Shown here one piece after another: positions 1-5,720 of a DNA stretch of 7,658 nucleotides (positions are counted from its first letter, which is position 1; each line of letters begins with the position of its first letter). The stretch lies in NCBI GenBank assembly GCA_030040395.1, contig JASHTU010000604.1, positions 1 to 7,658 of the forward strand, written 5' to 3'. Below the pieces are notes generated by a model. That model was not told the DNA's origin. It made no database searches and was given only the letters and a program-made list of their open reading frames with translations. Origin of the DNA: Acidobacteriaceae bacterium. Lineage in GTDB: Bacteria; Acidobacteriota; Terriglobia; Terriglobales; Acidobacteriaceae. The position numbers and the translations under genes are program-made.

Positions 1-1293
1 TTCCCCTCCCCTTCCTCGGGGGGACAGGTGAGCCGCATCTGGCAGTTGCCCGGCTCGTATGCGGAACTCGTTGAGCGGCGAGGCGCCCTTGAAGCATGGG
101 CTAATCTCACCTGCGGGTTCATGGGCAGATCGCCGGATCATGTTGCCTCGTCGCTTTGCGGAATGTACATGGGGATGGAACTTTTTCGCGCCCACGGCGA
201 ACGCCATGCGCAGGCGCTTTCCGAATACTTCGAGCACGCGCGTGACCACGATCTTTACCTGACCTATGCGATCATCAGTCCGCAGGCCGACCGCAGCAAA
301 GGGGCCGGCGAACAGGCGGAGGAGTTTGTCGCCGCCGGCGTGGTGGATGAAGACGCGGAAGGCATTACGCTCAAAGGCGCGAAAATGCTGGCCACGGCCT
401 GCCCGATGGCGAACGAAGTTATGGTCGCGGCCATCCAGCCGCTGAAGCCAGGCGACGAAAAATATAGCTTTACGGCCATGGTGCCCATGAACGCGAAGGG
501 GCTGAAGCTGCTTTCGCGCAAGTCCTACGAAGCCGCGGCGACATCGGCGTTCGACAATCCCCTGTCTGCAATCTTCGATGAGAACGACTGCGTGCTGTAC
601 TTCGATTGCGTGAAGGCGCCCTGGAGCCGGGTGTTCGTCCACAATGATGTGGCCATGGCCGCGGCGCAGTGGCATTCCGCGCCGACGCACGTGTATCAGA
701 ATTACCAGTGCCAGATTCGCTTAATGGTGAAAATGCGGTTCCTGCTGGGGCTGGCGCGAAAGATTGCCGAGACCAATGGCGTCATCGGCATTCCCGCGGT
801 GCGGGAGATGCTGGGCCAGATGGCGGCCGAGGCCACGATGGTGGAGGGGCTGGTGGAGGCCATGGAAGTGAGCGGATCGATGTATGGGAAATACTATATG
901 CCCAATCCGCAACGGCTCTATTCCGCCATGGTGCTCACGCAGCAGATGTATCCGCAATTCGTGCAGCAGTTGCGCGAACTTGCAGGCGGCGGCGTGATCA
1001 TGCTGCCTTCTTCGGTGAACGATTTTGCGAACGCGGAGACGGCTCACTATATCGGCAAGACGCAGCGGTCGCCGGCGACCGACCCGTTGGGGCGGGTAAA
1101 GCTTTTCAAGCTGGCCTGGGATGCTGTGGGGTCGGAGTTTGGCTCGCGGCATTTGCAGTACGAGATGTTTTATGCCGGCGCGAACATGGTTACGCGCGGC
1201 CATGCTTTTAGAACCTGCGATTGGGGTAAGGCCACGGGGATGGTGGAGCAGTTTCTTTCCACTTACAGCGCGCCGGAGGCGAAGGGACAATAG
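1..1293 (+). CDS. HpaB-family flavin-dependent aromatic monooxygenase, large component (5' end outside window)
   Basis: Two-component FADH2-dependent monooxygenase of the 4-hydroxyphenylacetate 3-hydroxylase family, cytoplasmic, expected to hydroxylate an aromatic ring with reduced flavin from the next gene. The frame is open from base 1, and its first residues (FPSPSSGGQVSR) match the family region just before the usual GRSPDY motif, so the gene starts upstream and roughly 90-110 residues are missing. The GTG at 28 is internal. Family marks, by base: GRSPDH (124-141), LTYAIISPQADRS (259-297), GAKMLATACP (376-405), PLSAIFDEND (559-588), PWSRVFVHND (619-648), LPSSVNDF (1003-1026) and WDAVGSEFGSRH (1117-1152). 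Against E. coli HpaB the Arg113 equivalent is kept, but Tyr117 is His (139-141) and His155 is Tyr (265-267). The C terminus is complete, with TAG at 1291. The family is near certain; the substrate is unknown. Confidence 0.95.
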   Translation, partial: FPSPSSGGQVSRIWQLPGSYAELVERRGALEAWANLTCGFMGRSPDHVASSLCGMYMGMELFRAHGERHAQALSEYFEHARDHDLYLTYAIISPQADRSKGAGEQAEEFVAAGVVDEDAEGITLKGAKMLATACPMANEVMVAAIQPLKPGDEKYSFTAMVPMNAKGLKLLSRKSYEAAATSAFDNPLSAIFDENDCVLYFDCVKAPWSRVFVHNDVAMAAAQWHSAPTHVYQNYQCQIRLMVKMRFLLGLARKIAETNGVIGIPAVREMLGQMAAEATMVEGLVEAMEVSGSMYGKYYMPNPQRLYSAMVLTQQMYPQFVQQLRELAGGGVIMLPSSVNDFANAETAHYIGKTQRSPATDPLGRVKLFKLAWDAVGSEFGSRHLQYEMFYAGANMVTRGHAFRTCDWGKATGMVEQFLSTYSAPEAKGQ

Positions 1294-1299
1294 CGGCCC

Positions 1300-1860
1300 A
1301 TGGCGGAGATGGACACACGCGGCCTGCGCAATGTCCTCGGATGTTTTGCCACCGGGGTTGCCATTATCGCCGCGCGCACCGCTTTACGGGAGCACGTGGG
1401 GGTCACGATCAATTCATTTTCGTCGGTTTCATTGGATCCTCCGCTGGTGCTTTTTTCTTTGCTCAAGACCGCGGGCGTGCTGCCGCATTTCCAACAGGCG
1501 GAGAACTTCAGCGTGAATATCCTATCGCACCGGCAGGAAGCGCTCTCCAACATGTTTGCCCGGCCGTCCACGGCGTGGTTGCGCAGCGTGGATTTTGCGG
1601 ATGGAGAGGATGGTTGCGCCCTGCTGGCCGGCTGCCTGGCGCAAATCGAGTGCCGCAGGCATGACGAGGTCGACGGCGGCGACCATCGCATCTTCATAGG
1701 CAGGGTGGTTCGCTTCCACCTGCATGCGCAGGCCGAGCCACTGCTTTTTTATCGGGGGAAATATGGGACCTATGTTCGCGATCCATGGAGCAGCCAGGCG
1801 GCGCAGGGTGAGAATGCCGAATATGTCGCGGCCGACCCGATGGTGCCGGGTTGGGGATGA
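1300..1860 (+). CDS. HpaC-like flavin reductase, small component of the monooxygenase
   Basis: NAD(P)H:flavin oxidoreductase of the flavin-reductase-like, FMN-binding split-barrel family, 186 aa, which is normal length. It should supply reduced flavin by diffusion to the HpaB-type partner encoded 6 nt upstream. Visible marks are GCFATGVAIIAA (residues 14-25), GVTINSFSSVSLDPPLVLFS (34-53), NFSVNIL (69-75), GDHRIFIGRV (127-136) and PLLFYRGKYGTY (147-158). These match the flavin- and NADH-binding core of the HpaC/ActVB type. Residues after about 160 form a short tail of no recognised function. ATG 1300 is preferred; a weak AAGGG lies 13 nt upstream, and translation is probably coupled to the upstream gene. 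ATG 1309 is also possible, because the conserved core begins only at residue 8 or so. Family certain, specific partner inferred from adjacency. Confidence 0.95.
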   Translation: MAEMDTRGLRNVLGCFATGVAIIAARTALREHVGVTINSFSSVSLDPPLVLFSLLKTAGVLPHFQQAENFSVNILSHRQEALSNMFARPSTAWLRSVDFADGEDGCALLAGCLAQIECRRHDEVDGGDHRIFIGRVVRFHLHAQAEPLLFYRGKYGTYVRDPWSSQAAQGENAEYVAADPMVPGWG

Positions 1861-1886
1861 ACGGTTGACCGCAATTGTTGGTGCGT

Positions 1887-1891
1887 GGGAG
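1887..1891 (+). promoter_or_regulatory. Ribosome binding site deciding the DUF2848 start
   Basis: GGGAG followed by a 4-nt spacer and ATG at 1896. This favours ATG 1896 over the in-frame TTG at 1875, which would add seven residues (MLVRGRR) that look unlike the family N terminus. Confidence 0.6.
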
Positions 1892-1895
1892 AAGA

Positions 1896-2573
1896 ATGCC
1901 GCCTATTGAATTTGCAATTGAAGGAAAAAGCCAGACGGCCGAGATACGCGACCTGATCATCGCTGGATGGACGGGGCGCGATGCGGCGGGCGTTGAGCGC
2001 CACATCGCGGAGTTGGCGGCCATCGGCGTGGCGCGTCCGCGCACCGTGCCCTGCTTTTATCGCGTGGGCGCGAACCTGCTGACTACATCCATGCAGCTGG
2101 ACTTTACGGGGACGGACAGCAGCGGCGAGGTGGAGTTTGTGCTGGTCTCATTGCCGCAGGGGCTCTATGTAGGAGTGGGCTCGGACCACACGGACCGCAA
2201 GGTGGAGTCCTACAGCGTGACGGTGTCGAAACAGATGTGCCCGAAGCCCATTTCCCGCGAGTTGTGGCCGCTGGCGGACGCGCTGGGCCACTGGGACCGC
2301 CTGATGCTGCGCTCCTGGGTGACGCGTGGCAAGGGGCAAGAGCTCTACCAGGAAGGCGCTGTGACGCGCATGCTGGCGCCGCTGGATTTGATCGCGCGTT
2401 ACCGTGAGGGCGATCTGCAGCTTCCCGCCGCCACGGCGATGTTTTGCGGAACCATGCCGCTGGTGGCCGAGATGGGCGGCGCGCGGCTTTTTGAGATGGA
2501 GCTGGAAGACCCGGTGATGAAGCGCAGCCTGCGCCACCGCTACATGGCGCGCGAGTTGGCCTATAACGATTGA
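1896..2573 (+). CDS. DUF2848 family protein, possible FAH-fold hydrolase/lyase
   Basis: 225 aa soluble protein of the DUF2848 family, recognised from IRDLIIAGWTGRD (residues 17-29), HIAELAAIGV (36-45), GEVEFVLV (77-84), VGSDHTDR (94-101), SKQMCPKPISRELWPL (111-126) and a C-terminal FCGTMPL...ELEDPVMKRSLRHRY (183-216). The function of the family is not established. The motif order resembles fumarylacetoacetate hydrolase proteins: an E-x-E pair (E78, E80), then an Asp-rich GSDHTDR where FAH proteins have NDVTARD, then a CP motif, then a GT motif and a closing LRH segment. If this holds, the protein would bind a divalent metal through E78, E80 and D97 and cleave or decarboxylate a ring-opened diketo acid. 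No signal peptide or membrane segment. It lies 35 nt after the flavin reductase. Family call secure, function inferred. Confidence 0.9.
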   Translation: MPPIEFAIEGKSQTAEIRDLIIAGWTGRDAAGVERHIAELAAIGVARPRTVPCFYRVGANLLTTSMQLDFTGTDSSGEVEFVLVSLPQGLYVGVGSDHTDRKVESYSVTVSKQMCPKPISRELWPLADALGHWDRLMLRSWVTRGKGQELYQEGAVTRMLAPLDLIARYREGDLQLPAATAMFCGTMPLVAEMGGARLFEMELEDPVMKRSLRHRYMARELAYND

Positions 2574-2577
2574 GAGA
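2572..2577 (+). promoter_or_regulatory. Ribosome binding site of the cupin gene, overlapping the upstream stop
   Basis: GAGAGA begins inside the DUF2848 stop codon (TGA 2571-2573) and lies 5 nt before ATG 2583. This suggests translational coupling of the two genes. Confidence 0.6.
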
Positions 2578-2582
2578 AACAG

Positions 2583-2969
2583 ATGAGCATTCAAAAAGAG
2601 CACAAAGAGTTTCACGCCGTTGACCTGGAGACGGGATGGGAGACGCCTTCCGGATATCCGGAGGGAATTCAGCAGAAGATTCTGGCCGGCTTTCTTGACG
2701 AAAAGAGCAAACGCGGTTACCGGACGCGGCACCTCAGGTTTGCGCCCGGAGCTTATACGACGGCCCCCTTCGTGCATGACTATTGGGAAGAGGTGTATTT
2801 ACTTTCCGGAGACCTGATCGTGGGCAGCGATGAGAAGGGCAACGGCGGCGAGTCCTTCTCGCCGCACACTTACGCCTGCCGACCGCCGGGAACGCTTCAT
2901 GGGCCGTTCAAATCGGTGCACGGATGCCTGCTGCTGGAAGTGCATCTCTACGACGAGGCGAAACCGTGA
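2583..2969 (+). CDS. Small single-domain cupin protein
   Basis: 128 aa cytoplasmic cupin (beta-barrel metal-binding fold). Cupin motif 1 is visible as PFVHDYWEEVYLLSGDLIVG (residues 61-80), and motif 2 as YACRPPGTLHGPF (98-110). Motif 1 normally reads HxHx3-4E. Here the second His and the Glu (HDYWE) are present, but the first His position is Phe; the motif 2 His (PPGTLHG) is present. A metal could still be held by His, Glu and His, as in some non-canonical cupins, or the protein may bind or sense a ligand instead. Possible roles in this operon are isomerase, dioxygenase or accessory hydrolase; none can be chosen from sequence. Its stop overlaps the amidase start (TGATG at 2967-2971). Fold confident, role unknown. 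Confidence 0.85.
   Translation: MSIQKEHKEFHAVDLETGWETPSGYPEGIQQKILAGFLDEKSKRGYRTRHLRFAPGAYTTAPFVHDYWEEVYLLSGDLIVGSDEKGNGGESFSPHTYACRPPGTLHGPFKSVHGCLLLEVHLYDEAKP
2955..2958 (+). promoter_or_regulatory. Ribosome binding site of the amidase, inside the cupin gene
   Basis: GAGG lies 10 nt before ATG 2969. Together with the one-base stop/start overlap (TGATG) it supports coupled translation and the choice of ATG 2969. Confidence 0.6.
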
Positions 2970-4363
2970 TGAACGCGCTGACCCCCATCGCGGTGACGCT
3001 GGAGCAGCTTGCCACGGGCAGGGTGTCGTGCAGCAAGCTGGTGAACGGCTGCCTGGATGCGATTGCGGATCCGCAGGGCGAAGGCAAACGCGCCTTTCTG
3101 AGGGTTGCGGCGGACGCAGCGCAGCAAACAGCCGCCGAAATCGATGGCGGCGGCTACAAGCGCGGACCCCTGGCAGGGCTGCCCATCTCGATCAAGGACT
3201 TGTTGGATGTGGCCGGTGAGCGGACGCTGGCGGGTTCAGTGGTGCTGGCAAATTCTGAGCCGAAGGCGCGGGATGCGGTGGTGGTGGAGCGGCTGAAGCG
3301 TTCGGGCGCGGTGATCGTGGGGCGCACCAACATGACGGAGTTTGCCTTCTCGGCGCTGGGTCTCAATCCGCATTACGGCACGCCGCGCAATCCGTACGAT
3401 CGAGCCACCGGGAGGATTCCGGGAGGGTCCTCTTCCGGCGCTGCGGTGTCGGTCACGGACGGCATGGCTTACGCGGCAATCGGGTCGGACACGGGCGGAT
3501 CGGTGCGCATCCCGGCGGCGCTGTGCGGGCTGGTTGGGTTCAAGCCCACGGCGCGCAGAGTGCCTACGGAAGGCGCGTACCCGCTCTCTTCAACTCTTGA
3601 TTCTCTTGGACCGCTTGCTCCCACGGTAGAATGTTGCGCGCTGATGGACGCGGTGCTGGCGGACGAGGAGCTGCCGCGAGGAGGTGAGCACGAGCTTGCC
3701 GGCCTGCGGCTGGGCGTGCTGCAAGGCTATGTGATCGAGAGACTGGAAAAGCCGGTGGCCGATGCATTTGACGCGGCGCTGTCTCTGCTCTCTTCGCTGG
3801 GAGCGAAGGTGACGGAAGTACGCTTCGCTTCGCTCGACAGGATTCCCGCCGCGAATCAAGGAGGCGGATTTGTGGCCGCGGAGGCCTATGCGTGGCACCG
3901 GTCGCTTATGGAGGACCACTCGGCGGAGTATGATCCGCGCGTGCTGACGCGCATTCTGCGCGGCGCGCATCAGAGCGCCGCGGACTACATCGACCTGCTG
4001 CAGACGCGGCGGCAGTGTATTTTGGAGGCAAGCTCGAGCTTCGAGGGTTACGACGCCGTCCTGCTGCCCACGCTGGCGTGCACTGCGCCGGCCCTGGCGG
4101 AGCTGGAGGCCAGCGACCAGGCGTACGTGGAGGCGAATGCATTGATTCTGCGTAACCCCAGCATCATTAATTTTCTGGATGGATGCGCGCTGTCGATTCC
4201 GTGCCAACTGCCGGGCGAAGCACCGGTGGGGCTGATGGTTGCGGGGCTGGCAGGGCAGGATAGAAAAATTCTCAGCGCAGGAGCGGCCATCGAGGCGGCG
4301 CTGGCGAGCGCGGGACGCGCCGTTCATGTCGCAAGGATATCCGTTCGAAGCCCATTGCGGTGA
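2969..4363 (+). CDS. Amidase-signature family hydrolase
   Basis: 464 aa amidase-signature enzyme, of the GatA/AtzE/malonamidase type, normal length, no signal peptide. It hydrolyses an amide bond, releasing ammonia or an amine. The Ser-cisSer-Lys triad is complete: Lys76 in LPISIKDLLDVAG, cis-Ser154 in PGGSSSGAAV, and nucleophile Ser178 in GSDTGGSVRIPAALCG. The 24-residue spacing between the two serines is that of characterised members. Start ATG 2969 overlaps the cupin stop by one base; an upstream in-frame ATG at 2924 would add 15 residues inside the cupin gene and is not favoured. It is unlikely to be the GatCAB subunit, because it is embedded in a catabolic operon with no gatB or gatC visible. 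Expected to deaminate or de-amidate an intermediate of the pathway started by the monooxygenase. Chemistry confident, substrate unknown. Confidence 0.95.
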   Translation: MNALTPIAVTLEQLATGRVSCSKLVNGCLDAIADPQGEGKRAFLRVAADAAQQTAAEIDGGGYKRGPLAGLPISIKDLLDVAGERTLAGSVVLANSEPKARDAVVVERLKRSGAVIVGRTNMTEFAFSALGLNPHYGTPRNPYDRATGRIPGGSSSGAAVSVTDGMAYAAIGSDTGGSVRIPAALCGLVGFKPTARRVPTEGAYPLSSTLDSLGPLAPTVECCALMDAVLADEELPRGGEHELAGLRLGVLQGYVIERLEKPVADAFDAALSLLSSLGAKVTEVRFASLDRIPAANQGGGFVAAEAYAWHRSLMEDHSAEYDPRVLTRILRGAHQSAADYIDLLQTRRQCILEASSSFEGYDAVLLPTLACTAPALAELEASDQAYVEANALILRNPSIINFLDGCALSIPCQLPGEAPVGLMVAGLAGQDRKILSAGAAIEAALASAGRAVHVARISVRSPLR

Positions 4364-4384
4364 GCTTGAGAAGATCTGTATAGT
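4355..4384 (+). promoter_or_regulatory. Weak sigma-70-like promoter candidate before the GH105 gene
   Basis: TATAGT at 4379-4384 matches five of six bases of a -10 box. TTGCGG at 4355-4360, 18 nt upstream and overlapping the end of the amidase gene, matches only three of six of a -35 box. A start near 4391 would leave a short leader before GTG 4413. It could separate the carbohydrate genes from the operon upstream, but read-through is equally possible. Confidence 0.3.
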
Positions 4385-4402
4385 TCCCGCATTTCTTGAT
4401 GC

Positions 4403-4406
4403 GAGG
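4403..4406 (+). promoter_or_regulatory. Ribosome binding site deciding the GH105 start
   Basis: GAGG with a 6-nt spacer to GTG 4413. The protein from this GTG begins with a signal-peptide-like segment. Earlier in-frame starts (4239, 4326) lie inside the amidase and give an N terminus without sense. Confidence 0.6.
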
Positions 4407-4412
4407 TTGCGC

Positions 4413-5690
4413 GTGTTCATCAATACTGCCGTCTTTCGAGAGAAGCGTGTACGAGGCCGCATCGCCTGGGCATGCCTGCTCTGCGCATGGGGCCGGCTCG
4501 CCGCGGGCGGCGTCGCAGCCGAAGCGCGCACTGACGGCTCCGAGGGGTTGCTTTCGGTCCGCGTGGCAAAGGCAGCCATGGAGCGCTGGCCGCATGGGCA
4601 TATTGCCGCGAAGAACGCCGAGGCGACGTGGGGCTTCGAGCCGGGGATTGTTCTTTGCGGAATGAATGCGGTGTGGAGCGCGACCCGGGACAGGCGCTAC
4701 TTCGACTATCTCCTCGATTCAGTGGACCAGTTTGTCGCGGCCGATGGCTCGATCCGGACCTATGACGCGCGCGCCTATTCATTGAACAACATTTTGATTG
4801 GCCGCCAGTTGCTAACGCTGTATCGTGCTACGGGCGAAGAAAAATACCGCAAGGCGGCGGATGCGCTTCACCAGCAACTGATGCGCCAGCCGACGACTGC
4901 ATCCGGCGGTTACTGGCATGAAGAGGCGACGCCGAACCTGATGCTGCTCGACGATGAATTTATGTTTGCGCCCTTTCTTGCCGAATACGCGGTTATGTTC
5001 CGGCAGCCGGGAGATCTCGAGGTTGTGACGAAGCAGTTCCGGTTGCTGGCTGCACATGCGGGGGATGCGAAGACGGGACTTCTCTACCATGGTTGGGATG
5101 CGTCGCGCTCCAGAGCATGGGTGAATCCAGACACCGGCGATTCCGCGACACTGTGGTCGCGCGGGATGGGCTGGTACTTGATGGCGCTGGCGGATACGTT
5201 GCCGTGGTATGCGAAGGACAGCGCGGGGCGCGCGGAGTTGCTGGGCATCTTCCAGCGGATCGCGGCCGCGGTCATACGCGCGCAGGACGCCGATAGCGGC
5301 TTGTGGCTCCAGGTGCTCGACAAGCCGGGCATACAGGGCAATTATTTTGAATCCTCGTCGGCGATGATGTTTGTCTATGCTCTGGAGAAGGGCGTGCGGC
5401 TGGGATATTTGCCGGCAGCTTACGGCGCCAGCACGGCGCGCGCATGGAAGGCGATGCGCACGCGGTTTGTGCGCAGCAAGCCGGGGGGCGAGGTGGTTAT
5501 CACGGGCACCGTGACGCACATAGCGCTCGGGGAGACTCCGGCGGACAACGGCACGTATGATTATTACCTTCACGCTCCCGTCGCGAGCGACGATCCAAAG
5601 GGCGTAGGGGCGTTTCTGCTGGCCGCTACGGAAATGGAGCTTGCAGGCAGAAAATTCGCCGCCGTCAGGGCCGCGGAAGCTTCAAGATAG
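4413..5690 (+). CDS. Secreted GH88/GH105-like unsaturated glycuronyl hydrolase
   Basis: 425 aa from GTG 4413. The family has an (alpha/alpha)6 barrel and removes the unsaturated uronic acid left at oligosaccharide ends by polysaccharide lyases, for example from rhamnogalacturonan. The N terminus has basic residues, then IAWACLLCAWGRLAAGGVAA (about residues 18-37), a probable signal peptide ending near the Ala-rich stretch, so it acts outside the cytoplasm. GH105 marks are LLTLYRATGEEKY (133-145), GGYWHEE (165-171), LLDDEFMFAPFLAEY (178-192), LLYHGWD (223-229), LWSRGMGWYLMALAD (247-261), SGLWLQVLDKPG, FESSSAMMFVYALEKGVRLGYLP, and a closing YDYYLHAP...DPKGVGAFLLAATEMEL. Against B. subtilis YteR, Asp180 is the likely general acid (Asp143 there), His226 and Arg250 are kept, but the second Asp (Asp88) aligns with Asn125, and a binding Trp aligns with Leu178. 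Activity or specificity may therefore differ. Alternative: an inactive binding homologue. Confidence 0.85.
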   Translation: MFINTAVFREKRVRGRIAWACLLCAWGRLAAGGVAAEARTDGSEGLLSVRVAKAAMERWPHGHIAAKNAEATWGFEPGIVLCGMNAVWSATRDRRYFDYLLDSVDQFVAADGSIRTYDARAYSLNNILIGRQLLTLYRATGEEKYRKAADALHQQLMRQPTTASGGYWHEEATPNLMLLDDEFMFAPFLAEYAVMFRQPGDLEVVTKQFRLLAAHAGDAKTGLLYHGWDASRSRAWVNPDTGDSATLWSRGMGWYLMALADTLPWYAKDSAGRAELLGIFQRIAAAVIRAQDADSGLWLQVLDKPGIQGNYFESSSAMMFVYALEKGVRLGYLPAAYGASTARAWKAMRTRFVRSKPGGEVVITGTVTHIALGETPADNGTYDYYLHAPVASDDPKGVGAFLLAATEMELAGRKFAAVRAAEASR

Positions 5691-5710
5691 GCGCACCAAT
5701 CGCAGCATCC

Positions 5711-5715
5711 GGAGG
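5711..5715 (+). promoter_or_regulatory. Strong ribosome binding site of the UxuA-like gene
   Basis: GGAGG with a 5-nt spacer to ATG 5721, the best Shine-Dalgarno match in the window. It lies 20 nt after the GH105 stop codon, so the two genes are probably co-transcribed. Confidence 0.8.
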
Positions 5716-5720
5716 CAAGC

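Noticed and set aside
28..30. GTG as start of the monooxygenase gene
   Set aside because: The frame is open to base 1 and the codons before it encode residues conserved in the family, so the true start lies outside the window.
2924..2968. Upstream ATG extension of the amidase
   Set aside because: It overlaps the cupin gene, and ATG 2969 has a TGATG coupling and a GAGG upstream.
4239..4412. Longer N terminus of the GH105 protein
   Set aside because: It lies largely inside the amidase gene and would bury the signal peptide; GTG 4413 has a ribosome binding site.
3590..4579. Long minus-strand open frame opposite the amidase and GH105 start
   Set aside because: Arg/His/Gln-rich with no recognisable motif; a typical antisense shadow of GC-rich coding sequence, and the plus strand has clear families.
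4812..5573. Minus-strand open frame opposite the GH105 gene
   Set aside because: Composition-biased and without any family motif; the opposite strand carries continuous GH105 motifs.
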